Notes: generated from the letters alone by a model not told the origin. Shown: positions 16,913-29,973, numbered from the stretch's first letter. The stretch: DNA of 64,000 nucleotides from Paraburkholderia sp. IMGN_8 (GCF_038050405.1 NZ_CP150900.1:558001-622000), one strand, 5' to 3'. Made by a program: numbers and translations.

Positions 16913-18241
16913 GTGTTGAAGTTTTTCAATTCACTGTTTGGCCGGGTCGTCATAGCGCTGGTGGCGGGCATCGTGATCGGCGCCGTGTTCCCGCATTTCG
17001 CCCAATCGCTGCGCCCGCTCGGCGACGGCTTTCTCAAACTGATCAAGATGGTGATCGGCCCGATCGTCTTTTGCGTCGTCGTGAGCGGCATGGCGCATGC
17101 CGGCGATCTGCGCAAAGTGGGGCGTGTCGGCTTGAAGGCGGTGATCTACTTCGAAATCATGACCACGATTGCGCTCGTGATCGGCGCGGTGCTGGCCTAT
17201 GCGACGCGGCCCGGCGTCGGCATGAATATCGACCTGCATTCGCTCGATCCCGCTTCGCTGTCCACGTACACCGAGCACGCGAAGAGCCTGAAGGACACAG
17301 CCGGCTTTCTGCTGAAGATCATTCCCGACACGGCGATCAACGCGTTCGCGACCGGTGACATCCTGCAAATCCTCGTGTTTTCGGTGCTGTTCGGCTCGGC
17401 GCTGTCGTTGCTCGGCAATAAGGCGCAGCGTGTCAGCAGCCTGATCGACGAGCTGGCGCAGGTGTTCTTCCGCGTGATGAGTTTCATCATCAAACTCGCG
17501 CCGCTCGGCGTGCTTGGCGCGATCGCTTTCACCACCGGCACCTACGGCGTGGAATCGCTCAAGCAACTCGGCATGCTGGTGCTGGTGTTCTACGCGAGCT
17601 GCATCGTGTTCGTGGTGGTCGTGCTCGGCGTCGTGATGCGGCTGTCCGGCTTCAGCATCTTCAAACTGATCCGCTACCTGCGCGAAGAACTGTCGATTGT
17701 GCTCGGCACGGCTTCGTCCGATGCGGTGCTGCCGCAGATCATGCGCAAGCTCGAATGGATGGGCGTCAAGGATTCGACCGTCGGCCTCGTGATTCCGACC
17801 GGCTACTCGTTCAATCTCGACGGCTTCTCGATCTATCTGACGCTCGCGGTGATCTTCATCGCGCAGGCCACCAATACGCCGCTCTCGATGCACGATCTGA
17901 TCGTGGTGGTGCTGGTCTCGCTGGTGACGTCGAAGGGCGCGCACGGTATTCCCGGCTCGGCGATCGTGATTCTGGCCGCGACGCTGTCCGCGATTCCGGC
18001 GATTCCCGTGCTCGGTCTCGTGCTGATCCTGCCGGTCGACTGGTTCGTCGGCATCGCCCGCGCGCTCACTAACCTGATCGGCAACTGCGTCGCTACGGTG
18101 GTGGTCGCGGTGTGGGAAAACGATATCGACCGGAGCCGCGCCCATCGCGTGCTGAACCGCGACGCTGCGCTGCGCTACGTTCCTGCCGGTGAAGAAACAG
18201 GTATCGAGTCCACCGCCGGTGATCACGCGCCCGCGGTCTGA
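16913..18241 (+). CDS. dctA: DctA-type dicarboxylate/cation symporter (SLC1 family)
   Basis: The protein has 442 residues from the GTG at 16913. AGGAGA lies five bases upstream and the sequence then begins MLKFFNSLFGR like DctA; the GTG at 16889 would add eight residues. Several membrane helices, the re-entrant segment GTASSDAVLPQIM and the substrate segment VIPTGYSFNLDGFSIYLT are the SLC1 signature. The family couples uptake of C4-dicarboxylates to protons or sodium. The neighbours are ureide-catabolic genes, so its real cargo here may be a ureide or a related organic acid. That reassignment is inference. Confidence 0.88.
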   Translation: MLKFFNSLFGRVVIALVAGIVIGAVFPHFAQSLRPLGDGFLKLIKMVIGPIVFCVVVSGMAHAGDLRKVGRVGLKAVIYFEIMTTIALVIGAVLAYATRPGVGMNIDLHSLDPASLSTYTEHAKSLKDTAGFLLKIIPDTAINAFATGDILQILVFSVLFGSALSLLGNKAQRVSSLIDELAQVFFRVMSFIIKLAPLGVLGAIAFTTGTYGVESLKQLGMLVLVFYASCIVFVVVVLGVVMRLSGFSIFKLIRYLREELSIVLGTASSDAVLPQIMRKLEWMGVKDSTVGLVIPTGYSFNLDGFSIYLTLAVIFIAQATNTPLSMHDLIVVVLVSLVTSKGAHGIPGSAIVILAATLSAIPAIPVLGLVLILPVDWFVGIARALTNLIGNCVATVVVAVWENDIDRSRAHRVLNRDAALRYVPAGEETGIESTAGDHAPAV

Positions 18242-18346
18242 TTTCATCCGATTTCGCGCGAGCCGACGCTCTGCGCTTTCTGGCCGGCGGATGCCGTGAA
18301 TCCGCCGGCTGTCACCTACATAACTCACTGTTGCCTGACCGAGACT

Positions 18347-19357
18347 ATGGCTAATCCGATCCTCGACCCCAACGCTCCCGCTTTCACCCGCCGCTACATG
18401 AACCTCGCCGACCCGCGTCTGGGTGCGAAGGCGCTCTACGCAAGCGATGAATTCTTCGCGCCGAAAGAACGCATGCTCGAGCCGCAACCGGCGGTGTTCA
18501 TCCCCGGCAAGTACGACGACCACGGCAAGTGGATGGACGGCTGGGAGACCCGCCGCAAGCGCACCACCGGCCACGACTATTGCGTGATCAAGCTCGCGCG
18601 GCCGGGCGTCGTGCACGGCGTCGATCTGGACACGAGCCACTTCACCGGCAATTTTCCGCCGGCCGCCTCGATCGACGCGTGTCACGTGGACGGCGACGTC
18701 CCGCCGGACAACGTCGATTGGCAAACCCTCGTGCCGGCGACCACGTTGCAGGGCAACCAGCATCACTACGTCGAAGTGAACGACGCGCGCGCCTTCACGC
18801 ATCTGCGCGTGAATCTGTATCCGGATGGCGGTCTCGCGCGCCTGCGCGTGTACGGCCAGCCGCAGCGCGACTGGGCGCGGGTCGAACGCGGCACGCTGCT
18901 GGACCTCGCCGCGATCGAAAACGGCGCGTACCTCGTCGCCGCGAACAACCAGCATTTCGGCCCTGCCTCGCAGATGCTGATGCCGGGGCGCGGCGTCAAC
19001 ATGGGCGACGGCTGGGAAACCCGGCGCCGTCGCGAGCCCGGTAACGACTGGGCAATCGTCGCGCTCGCGCGGCCGGGCGTGATTCGCAAGATCGAAGTCG
19101 ATACGGCGCACTTCAAGGGCAATTTCCCCGACCGCTGCTCGCTGCAGGCAGCCTCGGTCACGGGCGGCACCGACGATTCGCTGGTCACGCAGGCGATGTT
19201 CTGGCCGGTGCTGCTCGGCGATCAGAAACTGCAGATGGACCACGTGCATACGTTCGCCGCGGAACTCGCGTCGCACGGGCCGGTGACGCATGTGCGTTTC
19301 AATATCTTCCCGGACGGCGGCGTGTCGCGCCTGCGGTTGTGGGGCGAAATCGCGTAA
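18347..19357 (+). CDS. alc: allantoicase
   Basis: This 336-residue protein is built of two repeats of about 160 residues, each with a [16 protein letters not shown] motif ([28 protein letters not shown] in the first, [27 protein letters not shown] in the second) and a DTxHFxGNFP motif. This duplication is diagnostic of allantoicase. It hydrolyses allantoate to ureidoglycolate and urea. I start at the ATG at 18347; an upstream in-frame GTG adds 17 unconserved residues. It precedes allA by 13 bases. Confidence 0.95.
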   Translation: MANPILDPNAPAFTRRYMNLADPRLGAKALYASDEFFAPKERMLEPQPAVFIPGKYDDHGKWMDGWETRRKRTTGHDYCVIKLARPGVVHGVDLDTSHFTGNFPPAASIDACHVDGDVPPDNVDWQTLVPATTLQGNQHHYVEVNDARAFTHLRVNLYPDGGLARLRVYGQPQRDWARVERGTLLDLAAIENGAYLVAANNQHFGPASQMLMPGRGVNMGDGWETRRRREPGNDWAIVALARPGVIRKIEVDTAHFKGNFPDRCSLQAASVTGGTDDSLVTQAMFWPVLLGDQKLQMDHVHTFAAELASHGPVTHVRFNIFPDGGVSRLRLWGEIA

Positions 19358-19370
19358 CGGAGTGGCGTCG

Positions 19371-19883
19371 ATGAAGACTTTGCAGATGGAGCGGCTGACG
19401 CGCGCGGCCTTCGCGCCGTTCGGCGACGTAATCGAGCTGGACGGCGCGCGCCATTTCGCGATCAACGGTGGCACGACCGAGCGCTATCACGACCTCGCCA
19501 AGGTCGACGTCACTGAAAACGGCGGGCGGCCGCTGATCAGCGTGTTTCGCGCGCAACCCCGGACGCTGCCGGTCGAAATCGCGATGATGGAGCGGCATCC
19601 GCTGGGCAGTCAGGCTTTCATTCCCTTAACGGCACGTCGATATCTGGTGGTCGTCGCCCCGGCGGGCGAGTTCGACCCGGCACAGATGCGGGGCTTCTGG
19701 AGCGACGGTTGGCAGGGCGTGAACTATGCGAAAGGCGTCTGGCATCATCCGCTGCTCGCGCTCGAGCAGGTGAGCGATTTTGTCGTGGTGGATCGGGGCG
19801 GCGAACAACCCAACTGCGACGAATTGTCGTTGTCCGAGCCGTACCGGCTCGTGTACGAAGCGAGCTTCGAAATGGTGGAATAG
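19371..19883 (+). CDS. allA: ureidoglycolate lyase
   Basis: This 170-residue AllA-family protein shows [10 protein letters not shown] near the N-terminus, the metal-binding [14 protein letters not shown] in the middle, and [25 protein letters not shown] towards the end. It splits ureidoglycolate into glyoxylate and urea. The ATG at 19371 has GGAG eight bases upstream; longer frames to the left are an out-of-frame copy of alc. With allantoicase upstream it completes conversion of allantoate to glyoxylate plus two urea. Confidence 0.95.
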   Translation: MKTLQMERLTRAAFAPFGDVIELDGARHFAINGGTTERYHDLAKVDVTENGGRPLISVFRAQPRTLPVEIAMMERHPLGSQAFIPLTARRYLVVVAPAGEFDPAQMRGFWSDGWQGVNYAKGVWHHPLLALEQVSDFVVVDRGGEQPNCDELSLSEPYRLVYEASFEMVE

Positions 19884-19934
19884 GGCCGGGATCGCAGCAC
19901 GGCTACAGCACTGAGCATGCTGTAATCGCACGCA

Positions 19935-19972
19935 AAAAAGACCCGGCCGATTTTCACCGGCCGGGTCTTTTT
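19935..19972 (+). terminator. strong bidirectional terminator between allA and fur
   Basis: AAAAAGACCCGGCCG and CGGCCGGGTCTTTTT are perfect 15-base arms around an eight-base loop. It serves both allA and the convergent fur. Confidence 0.9.
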
Positions 19973-20018
19973 GCGTTTTGTCTGCTCGACCGCGTACCCC
20001 GACGCGGCCTGCATCACG

Positions 20019-20447
20019 TCAATGCTTGCGATGCGGGCAATTCTCCTTGGTGCACGCGCCGTACAGTGCCAACGCGTGCTCCTGCAGCTTGAAGCCGCGT
20101 TCCTTTGCGATGGACTGCTGGCGGCTTTCGATTTCGGAGTCGAAAAACTCTTCGACGAGCCCGCAATCGAGGCATACGAGGTGATCGTGATGCGACCCTT
20201 CGTTCAGCTCGAATACCGCCTTGCCTGATTCGAAGTTGCTGCGCGACAGCAGGCCGGCCTGCTCGAACTGCGTCAGCACGCGATACACGGTTGCCAGGCC
20301 GATATCGAGTTCTTCATGCAGCAGGTTGCGGTAGACGTCTTCTGCGGTTAGGTGGCGCACCGGGCTATGCTGGAATATCTCAAGGATTTTGAGGCGCGGT
20401 AGGGTCGCCTTGAGCCCGATATTCTTGAGATCGGTTGGATTGGTCAT
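20019..20447 (-). CDS. fur: ferric uptake regulator Fur
   Basis: This 142-residue protein has the N-terminal winged helix ([35 protein letters not shown]) and the metal motif [11 protein letters not shown] at residues 86-96, then a C-terminal CTKENCPH zinc site. With Fe(II) it represses iron-acquisition genes. It is divergent from bamE, the usual arrangement in Burkholderia and relatives. I see no clear Fur box in the short shared region. Confidence 0.97.
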   Translation of the reverse strand: MTNPTDLKNIGLKATLPRLKILEIFQHSPVRHLTAEDVYRNLLHEELDIGLATVYRVLTQFEQAGLLSRSNFESGKAVFELNEGSHHDHLVCLDCGLVEEFFDSEIESRQQSIAKERGFKLQEHALALYGACTKENCPHRKH

Positions 20448-20605
20448 GACAAGGGATCCCTAGAGTACAATGCTGGGCTCTCATAGTAATGTGTTTTTGC
20501 CGTTCTGGTCATCTTCGATGGAATGAAACTCGCGCGGCTCGTCCTCGGGCCCGCACGGTGAGTGAAATGATTTCAAAATCTCAATTGATCTACCGGGGGA
20601 GCCGC

Positions 20606-21436
20606 ATGCGGGGTACCTTGATCGCTGCTGTGACTGTCGCGGTTCTTGCCGGATGTTCCACCTACGACAGCCTGACGCAGCGCGTTGCACAAAGCATCAC
20701 GCCGTACCGGATTACCGTGGTGCAGGGCAATTTCGTCTCGAAAGAAGCGGCTTCGCAGATGCAGGTCGGCCTGTCGCGCGCGCAGGTGCGCCAGCTGCTC
20801 GGCACGCCGTTGCTTACCGACATGTTCCACGCGGATCGCTGGGACTACGTGTTCTATTTCAAGCGCGGCTCGACTAGCGTCGTGCAACAACGCGACTTCG
20901 TGGTGATCTTCGCGGGCGACCGCGTCGCCAGTTGGTCGGGCGGCGACGATCTGCCGTCCAACCTCGAGCTGCTAGCCGAAATCGACGGCGACAGGCGCGG
21001 CAGGAAGGCCGCCGTGCCGGTCGCGGCGAGCGGCGCAAGCGGCGCCAGCGCGCCGGTGGCCGCGGCGCCGGTTGCGGTGGACACCACGCGCTCGCCGTCC
21101 GCCGACGCCGCCGCAGTGGCTGCGCCGTCCACGGACGCGAACGCCGAAGCTGCACAGGCCGCCAATCGTGCGACCAATGCGGTGCAGTCGCCGTCGGGCA
21201 GAACGCGGTCATCGGTGCGCTCGACCGCCCCGACCGCCAACGGTGGCGGGGTGCCGCCGCAAGGCCCAACGTCCGCGGGTCAGCCGCAGTTCCAGTTCCA
21301 TCGTCCGCCGCCGCCACAGGTTCCGGGCACGCAGGAAAATCCGGTGGGACCAACGGGCCCGCAAAGCAGCAACGGCGGCCCGACGTATAACGCGCCGCTG
21401 ACTTCTTCTCCCGCAACTTCGGGAACGGGCGGCTAA
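20606..21436 (+). CDS. bamE: outer-membrane assembly lipoprotein BamE with long C-terminal extension
   Basis: From the ATG at 20606 the protein has 276 residues. GGGGGAG lies four bases upstream; the ATG at 20567 is the alternative. A short signal ends in the lipobox LAGC, giving a lipid-anchored Cys17. The BamE domain (VVQGNFVSKEAASQMQVGLSRAQVRQLLGTPLL, FHADRWDYVFYF) ends near residue 120. The rest is Ala/Pro/Ser-rich low-complexity sequence, so the protein is over twice the length of E. coli BamE. It stabilises the BAM beta-barrel insertion machine in the outer membrane. Confidence 0.92.
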   Translation: MRGTLIAAVTVAVLAGCSTYDSLTQRVAQSITPYRITVVQGNFVSKEAASQMQVGLSRAQVRQLLGTPLLTDMFHADRWDYVFYFKRGSTSVVQQRDFVVIFAGDRVASWSGGDDLPSNLELLAEIDGDRRGRKAAVPVAASGASGASAPVAAAPVAVDTTRSPSADAAAVAAPSTDANAEAAQAANRATNAVQSPSGRTRSSVRSTAPTANGGGVPPQGPTSAGQPQFQFHRPPPPQVPGTQENPVGPTGPQSSNGGPTYNAPLTSSPATSGTGG

Positions 21437-21621
21437 TCGGGCTGTCCGTGTCTTAAGAAGGGCACTGCGAACGGGCACTGCACACGGGCTACACGCCGTG
21501 CGTGGCGCCCGTCGGACTTTTTGCTTTTCCTGTTACGCGCGGCGCTTGCGCAAGATTTCGGCCGCCGCCGCTTTTGCCCGGTTTTTTGCCGGCTTTTTTG
21601 CTTTCGCCAAGCCTCGTAGCC

Positions 21622-22419
21622 ATGAAAATTGCCATTGCTGGCGCATCGGGCCGTATGGGCCGGATGCTCATCGAAACCGTCCTTAACGATTCCGGCGCCA
21701 CGTTGTCCGGCGCGCTTGACCGTGCAGGCTCCCCGCAACTCGGCCAGGACGCCGGTACGTTTCTCGGCAAACAAACGGGCGTCGCGCTGACCGACGACAT
21801 CGAGCGCGTGTTCGCCGAGTCGGACTACCTGATCGACTTCACGCGCCCCGAAGGCACGCTGATGCATCTGGAAGCCGCGCAGCGCCACAACGTGAAAATG
21901 GTGATCGGCACGACCGGTTTCGACAACGAGCAGAAAGCGCAATTGCACGCCGCCGCGGACAAGATCGCCATCATGTTCTCGTCGAACATGAGCGTCGGCG
22001 TCAATGTGACGCTGAAGCTGCTCGAATTCGCCGCGAAGCACTTCGCGACCGGCTACGACATCGAAATCATCGAGGCGCATCACCGTCACAAGGTCGACGC
22101 GCCGTCCGGCACCGCGCTGACGATGGGTGAAGTGATCGCCAACGCGCTCGGCCGCAATCTCGACGATTGCGCCGTCTACAGCCGCGAAGGCGTGACCGGC
22201 GAACGCGATCCGTCCACCATCGGTTTTTCGGCGATTCGCGGCGGCGACATCGTCGGCGACCATACAGTGCTGTTCGCGGGCATCGGCGAGCGCATCGAAA
22301 TCACGCACAAATCGGCGAGCCGCCTGTCGTACGCGCAAGGCGCGCTGCGCGCGGTGCGTTTCCTCGAAGGCCACGCAAACGGCTTGTTCGACATGCAGGA
22401 CGTGCTCGGCCTGCGCTGA
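21622..22419 (+). CDS. dapB: 4-hydroxy-tetrahydrodipicolinate reductase
   Basis: This 265-residue protein begins [18 protein letters not shown] (Rossmann GxxGxxG). It contains [16 protein letters not shown] and the catalytic [15 protein letters not shown]. It reduces the dihydrodipicolinate precursor to tetrahydrodipicolinate in lysine and peptidoglycan biosynthesis. The start at 21622 places the Rossmann motif at the N-terminus as in the family; 40 extra upstream residues in the same frame are not conserved. exbB follows 64 bases later. Confidence 0.97.
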   Translation: MKIAIAGASGRMGRMLIETVLNDSGATLSGALDRAGSPQLGQDAGTFLGKQTGVALTDDIERVFAESDYLIDFTRPEGTLMHLEAAQRHNVKMVIGTTGFDNEQKAQLHAAADKIAIMFSSNMSVGVNVTLKLLEFAAKHFATGYDIEIIEAHHRHKVDAPSGTALTMGEVIANALGRNLDDCAVYSREGVTGERDPSTIGFSAIRGGDIVGDHTVLFAGIGERIEITHKSASRLSYAQGALRAVRFLEGHANGLFDMQDVLGLR

Positions 22420-22483
22420 GCGTGTCGCGGGGTCTTTCGCAGACTCTGTGCGCCCCCTGAATCACTTCCGAAGGCGAGGTCAG

Positions 22484-23200
22484 ATGGCAGGCAACGGCAT
22501 TACCCATTACCTGCAAACCAGCGATGCGATCACGCATGCCGTCGCCTATGTGCTGCTGGCTATGTCGATTGCGAGCTGGTGCTTTCTGATCGTCAAAAGC
22601 TGGATTTTGGGGCGCGCGAAACATCAGGCCACGCGCGCGATCGCGCAGTTCTGGCAGGCGCCCACGCTTTCCGAGGGCGTCGCGGCACTCAAGCGTGTGG
22701 ATCGCGAGCGCGTCTTTACGCCGCTCGCCGAAGCCGCGCTGCATGCGGTCGAAGTGGACATTCCGGGTGCGCTGCTCGCCCGCGTGGAGCGCAGCGAGCG
22801 GGTATTGCGGGCGCTGCGTCAGGCGCTCAGCGCGACGCAGCGGCGGCTCGAATTCGGCCAGGTGCTGCTGGCCTCGGTGGGCAGCACGGCGCCGTTCGTC
22901 GGCTTGCTCGGCACCGTTTGGGGCATCTATCACGCGCTCAGCAGCATCGCGGCGAGCGGTGATGCGATGATCGAGAATGTCGCCGGCCCGGTCGGCGAGG
23001 CGCTCATCATGACGGCCTTCGGTCTCGTGGTCGCGATTCCGGCGGTGCTCGCCTATAACGTGCTCGGGCGTCTGGTGCGGCAGTTATCAGAAGAACTCGA
23101 CGGTTTCGCGCACGATCTGCACGCCTACGTGTGCGCGCCGGCCGATCAGGCCCAAGCCAAAACCCACGAACAGGCGCCAGCCCCGGTCCGGGCCCGTTAA
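22484..23200 (+). CDS. exbB: MotA/TolQ/ExbB proton-channel family protein
   Basis: This 238-residue inner-membrane protein has three hydrophobic helices: about residues 17-38, 125-150 (GSTAPFVGLLGTVWGIYHAL) and 165-190 (GEALIMTAFGLVVAIPAVLAYNVL). The last two are the signature pair of the ExbB/TolQ channel. It couples proton flow to TonB or TolA. It pairs with the exbD-like gene 29 bases downstream. No tonB or tolA is adjacent, so ExbB and TolQ roles cannot be fully separated; ExbB is the closer fit. Confidence 0.88.
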   Translation: MAGNGITHYLQTSDAITHAVAYVLLAMSIASWCFLIVKSWILGRAKHQATRAIAQFWQAPTLSEGVAALKRVDRERVFTPLAEAALHAVEVDIPGALLARVERSERVLRALRQALSATQRRLEFGQVLLASVGSTAPFVGLLGTVWGIYHALSSIAASGDAMIENVAGPVGEALIMTAFGLVVAIPAVLAYNVLGRLVRQLSEELDGFAHDLHAYVCAPADQAQAKTHEQAPAPVRAR

Positions 23201-23229
23201 GCGCACCGCTCAAGGCAGAAGGAGGCGAC

Positions 23230-23661
23230 ATGGCATTCGGCGGACTGGAAAAAAAGCAGACGGCCGCGCCGATGGCCGAGATCAACATGACGCCGCTGAT
23301 CGACGTGATGTTGGTGCTGCTGGTGATCTTCATCATTACCGCGCCTTTATTCACGCACGCGATCCGGCTCGATCTGCCCAAGGTCGCTTCAGCGGCGGCG
23401 CGGCAAACGCCGCAAACCATTTCCCTTTCAATCGATGCCGCCGGCAAGCTGTACTGGAACGGCAACGTCATCACGCTTCAGCAGATGCGCGCGCGGTTCG
23501 CGCAAGCGGGCAAAGAGGCCGAGCAGCCCGAGATCCACCTGCGCGCCGAGCGCTCGACGCGTTACGAGGTGATCGCACAGGTAATGGGCGCGGCGCAGCA
23601 GGCGGGGCTGGAACGGATCGGCTTCGTGACGGACCCGCCGCCGCCGGGCGCCAGCCAATAG
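23230..23661 (+). CDS. exbD: ExbD/TolR family protein
   Basis: This 143-residue protein has a short cytosolic N-terminus (AEINMTPLIDVMLVLLVIFIIT, with the conserved proton-relay Asp in the single membrane helix, about residues 22-42) and a periplasmic domain. It forms the energising complex with the upstream ExbB-type channel. AAGGAGG about eight bases before the ATG at 23230 fixes the start. Confidence 0.9.
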   Translation: MAFGGLEKKQTAAPMAEINMTPLIDVMLVLLVIFIITAPLFTHAIRLDLPKVASAAARQTPQTISLSIDAAGKLYWNGNVITLQQMRARFAQAGKEAEQPEIHLRAERSTRYEVIAQVMGAAQQAGLERIGFVTDPPPPGASQ

Positions 23662-26496
<2,835 letters not shown>

Positions 26497-26587
26497 CGGC
26501 GCACGAAAACATGACAGCAGGCAGGACGCCGCTGCGCGCGGCGGCGCTTGCCTGCGCTGCGCAATCTACTGCGAACCAGGAGCCAAT

Positions 26588-27139
26588 GTGACTCGCAGAT
26601 CGTTTTTGACGCTGGCTTGCAGCGTGCTGATGTTGTCCGCCTGCGGCTTCCAGCTGCGCGGCCAGCAGGACTACGCATTCAAACGCCTCTATATCTCCGG
26701 CGGGTCGGCAGCGGCCGGTGCGCGCCTGACGCGTCTGGTGCAAGGCGGTAGCGATACGGTGGTGGTCAGTTCGGTTTCGAACGCCGACGCGACGCTGCAG
26801 ATTACCGAAGGCCGCGGCATCAGCACGCTGACCTTGAACTCGCTCGGCGTGGTCGAGGAGTATCAAATGAATCTTTCGATGAACTACACGCTGGTCGGTA
26901 AGGACGGCACTGTGCTGATTCCGTCGAGCGTGATCGCGTTGAACCGCGCGATGACCTATAGCGACCAGTACTCGCAGGCCAAGAGCGCGGAATCCGATAT
27001 CCTGTTCGCCGACATGGAAAACGACGCGATCGACCAGCTCACGCGCCGTCTGGCTATCGTGAAGTCGCTGCATCCGGCGCCTGGCCAGGAAGTGCCGGCA
27101 GTCGCGCCGCGCGCGCCTCTGCCGCCGCCGCCGCTGTGA
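26588..27139 (+). CDS. lptE: LPS-assembly lipoprotein LptE
   Basis: This 183-residue protein has a short signal peptide with lipobox LSAC and mature Cys19, followed by GFQLRG, the usual first residues of mature LptE. It plugs the LptD barrel in the outer membrane and helps place lipopolysaccharide at the surface. Translation begins at GTG 26588, 14 bases after an AGGAG. It ends in a proline/alanine-rich tail. leuS-lptE-holA is a conserved block. Confidence 0.93.
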   Translation: MTRRSFLTLACSVLMLSACGFQLRGQQDYAFKRLYISGGSAAAGARLTRLVQGGSDTVVVSSVSNADATLQITEGRGISTLTLNSLGVVEEYQMNLSMNYTLVGKDGTVLIPSSVIALNRAMTYSDQYSQAKSAESDILFADMENDAIDQLTRRLAIVKSLHPAPGQEVPAVAPRAPLPPPPL

Positions 27140-27202
27140 GCGTGGTGCTTTGCTTACATTGTTTCTTTTGCCGCACTTGTTCAACCTCGCCGATCGGTAG
27201 CC

Positions 27203-28324
27203 ATGCAACTGCGACTTGACGCGCTCGAAGCGCATCTCGCCAAGGGACTCGCCGGACTGTACGTCGTGTACGGCGACGAGCACCTGCTCGCGCAGGAAGC
27301 GTGCGACCGGATTCGCGCGACGGCGCGCGCGGCCGGCTTCACCGACCGCTCGGTGTTTACTGTCGAACGCGGCTTCGACTGGAGTTCGCTGCTTGGCGCG
27401 AGTCAGTCGATGTCGCTGTTCGGCGATCGCCAACTGGTCGAGTTGCGCATTCCGTCGGGTAAGCCGGGCAAAGAAGGCGCGGACGCGCTGAAAGCGCTCG
27501 CCGCCGCCGTCAATGACGACGTGCTGACGCTGATCACGTTGCCGAGGCTGGACGCCGCCACGCAGAAAGCCGCATGGTTTACCGCGCTGGCTGATGCCGG
27601 TGTCGCGTTGAAGATCGATCCGGTCGAGCGCGCGCAGTTGCCGAATTGGGTCGCCCAGCGGCTTGCTGCCCAGGGCCAGCGGGTCGCCGCGGGTGAAGAA
27701 GGGCGGCGCGCGTTGGAATTTATCGCCGAGCGCGTGGAAGGCAATCTGCTCGCCGCGCACCAGGAAATCCAGAAGCTCGGGCTGCTGTATCCGGCCGGTT
27801 CGCTAAGCTTCGAGCAGGTTCAGGACGCTGTGCTGAATGTCGCCCGTTACGACGTTTTCAAGCTGAACGAGGCGATGCTGGCAGGCGATGTCGGCCGTTT
27901 GTCACGCATGCTCGACGGCCTGCGCGGCGAAGGCGAAGCTGCTGTGCTGGTGCTGTGGGCGGTTGTCGAAGAAGTGCGCACGCTATTGCGGATCAAGCGC
28001 GGCGTAGCGGCGGGTAAGCCGCTCGCGATGCTGGTGCGCGAGAATCGTGTGTGGGGTCCGCGCGAACGGCTGATCGGGCCGGCGCTTTCGCGCGTCACTG
28101 AGGGCGCGCTGGAGAAGGCGCTCGCTTTGGCGGCGCGGCTGGATCGTCAGGTGAAGGGATTGTCCGGCGGCACGCCGGGCAATCATCGCAACGATCCGCC
28201 GCCTGATCCGTGGGACGGCTTGTTCGAACTGGCGATGACGGTGGCCTCGCCCGCAAAAGCGGCACCCGTGCCGCCACCGCGACCTCGCTCGGCGGCAACT
28301 GCACCGGCGCGAAGGCCAGTTTGA
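27203..28324 (+). CDS. holA: DNA polymerase III subunit delta
   Basis: This 373-residue clamp-loader subunit has GLYVVYGDEHLLAQEACDRIR near the N-terminus, then FDWSSLLGASQSMSLFGDRQLVELR, and the helical NLLAAHQEIQKLGLLYP typical of HolA. It opens the beta clamp in the tau/gamma complex. The last 50 residues, after GNHRNDPPPDPWDGLFEL, are a proline/alanine-rich tail outside the usual domain. Confidence 0.95.
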   Translation: MQLRLDALEAHLAKGLAGLYVVYGDEHLLAQEACDRIRATARAAGFTDRSVFTVERGFDWSSLLGASQSMSLFGDRQLVELRIPSGKPGKEGADALKALAAAVNDDVLTLITLPRLDAATQKAAWFTALADAGVALKIDPVERAQLPNWVAQRLAAQGQRVAAGEEGRRALEFIAERVEGNLLAAHQEIQKLGLLYPAGSLSFEQVQDAVLNVARYDVFKLNEAMLAGDVGRLSRMLDGLRGEGEAAVLVLWAVVEEVRTLLRIKRGVAAGKPLAMLVRENRVWGPRERLIGPALSRVTEGALEKALALAARLDRQVKGLSGGTPGNHRNDPPPDPWDGLFELAMTVASPAKAAPVPPPRPRSAATAPARRPV

Positions 28325-28589
28325 TCTGCCTGGTTGAGCTTGGCTGAGCCAGGTTGACGCGGCGGCTTGGCGCGGCTCGATGCGCAAGAGTGGTAAGGCG
28401 TGAGCCGCACTGCCAGTGTCTCGAAGACGTCTCGCACCACCGACGTTCAGTATCCAGAGGATCAAGCCCCTCGCGCCCTCCAGCCGCCGCGGCGAGCAAA
28501 GCGCCGCCACCCGACTTACAATCGTTTCATCTTTCGCTAATTCTGCCTGCCCGCCGCACGTGAACGTGCGCGGCACCACGAGAATCAAC

Positions 28590-29861
28590 ATGGATATCGA
28601 CCAGTACATGACCGACCTGGGCCGCCGCGCCCGCCACGCTTCGCGTGCGATGGCGCGTGCGTCGACGGCGGCGAAGAATGCCGCGCTCGCAGCCGTTGCT
28701 CAGGCGATCGAACGCGATGCCGCGCTGCTGAAGGAAGCCAACGCGCGCGACGTCGCGCGCGCACGCGACAAAGGTCTCGACGCTGCGTTCATCGACCGTC
28801 TGACGCTGTCGGACAAGGCGTTGAGGACGATGGTCGAAGGTTTGCGGCAAGTCGCCGCGCTGGCCGATCCGATTGGTGAAATCAGCAATCTGAAGTACCG
28901 GCCAAGCGGGATTCAGGTCGGTCAGATGCGCGTGCCGCTCGGTGTGATCGGCATCATCTACGAATCGCGTCCGAACGTGACGATCGATGCCGCCGCGCTG
29001 TGCCTGAAGTCGGGCAATGCGACAATCCTGCGTGGCGGGTCCGAAGCGCTGGAGTGCAACACGGCGCTGGCGAAGCTGATCGGCGAAGGGCTGGAAGCCG
29101 CCGGTTTGCCGCAGGACGCTGTGCAAGTGGTGGCCACCTCGGACCGTGCCGCGGTCGGCAAGCTGATCACGATGACCGAATACGTCGACGTGATCGTGCC
29201 GCGCGGCGGCAAGAGCCTGATCGAGCGGCTGATGAACGAAGCGCGCGTGCCGATGATCAAGCACCTCGACGGCATCTGCCATGTGTATGTCGACGATCGC
29301 GCGGATCTGACTAAGGCGCTGACCGTCTGCGACAACGCCAAGACGCATCGCTACGGCACCTGCAACACGATGGAAACGCTGCTGGTGGCGCGCGGCATTG
29401 CGGCTGAAGTGCTGCCGCCTTTGGGCAAGCTGTACCGCGGCAAGGAAGTCGAACTGCGTGTGGACGCTGCCGCGCGCGCGGTGCTGTCGGCGGCCGGCGT
29501 CGGCCCGCTAGTCGATGCGACCGAGGAAGACTGGCGCACCGAATATCTCGCGCCGGTGCTGGCGATCAAGGTGGTCGACGGCCTCGATGCGGCCATCGAG
29601 CACATCAACACCTACAGCTCCGCGCACACGGACGCGATCGTCACCGAAGATCACGACCGCGCGATGCGCTTCCTGCGGGAAGTCGATTCGGCGAGCGTGA
29701 TGGTCAACGCGTCGACACGCTTTGCCGATGGCTTCGAGTTTGGCCTTGGCGCGGAAATCGGCATTTCGAACGACAAGCTGCATGCGCGTGGGCCGGTGGG
29801 GCTGGAAGGGCTGACGTCGCTGAAATACGTTGTGCTCGGGCACGGCGAAGGCCGGCAATAA
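28590..29861 (+). CDS. proA: glutamate-5-semialdehyde dehydrogenase
   Basis: This 423-residue aldehyde-dehydrogenase-fold enzyme has the active Cys258 in [11 protein letters not shown]. It also has [24 protein letters not shown] and [11 protein letters not shown]. It reduces glutamyl 5-phosphate to glutamate semialdehyde, the second step of proline synthesis. The frame is open far upstream, but the conserved sequence starts at the ATG at 28590. proB is not nearby. Confidence 0.97.
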   Translation: MDIDQYMTDLGRRARHASRAMARASTAAKNAALAAVAQAIERDAALLKEANARDVARARDKGLDAAFIDRLTLSDKALRTMVEGLRQVAALADPIGEISNLKYRPSGIQVGQMRVPLGVIGIIYESRPNVTIDAAALCLKSGNATILRGGSEALECNTALAKLIGEGLEAAGLPQDAVQVVATSDRAAVGKLITMTEYVDVIVPRGGKSLIERLMNEARVPMIKHLDGICHVYVDDRADLTKALTVCDNAKTHRYGTCNTMETLLVARGIAAEVLPPLGKLYRGKEVELRVDAAARAVLSAAGVGPLVDATEEDWRTEYLAPVLAIKVVDGLDAAIEHINTYSSAHTDAIVTEDHDRAMRFLREVDSASVMVNASTRFADGFEFGLGAEIGISNDKLHARGPVGLEGLTSLKYVVLGHGEGRQ

Positions 29862-29973
29862 CGGTTCGCTTCCGGCGCGCTATCGCCATCGCTGGGATCG
29901 ACACGAGCCTTCCGTTCAGTGCGCTGGCAGCCCCCGCTCATTTCGACGCTGACAAGCAGTACAAGGACCGCTG

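Noticed and set aside
16931..19474. 847-codon open frame antisense to dctA and alc
   Set aside because: It has the same shadow composition (His/Arg/Asp/Glu-rich) and spans two real, well-matched genes.
20448..20605. Possible Fur box in the fur-bamE gap
   Set aside because: No stretch resembles the GATAAT-type repeats closely enough; not reported.
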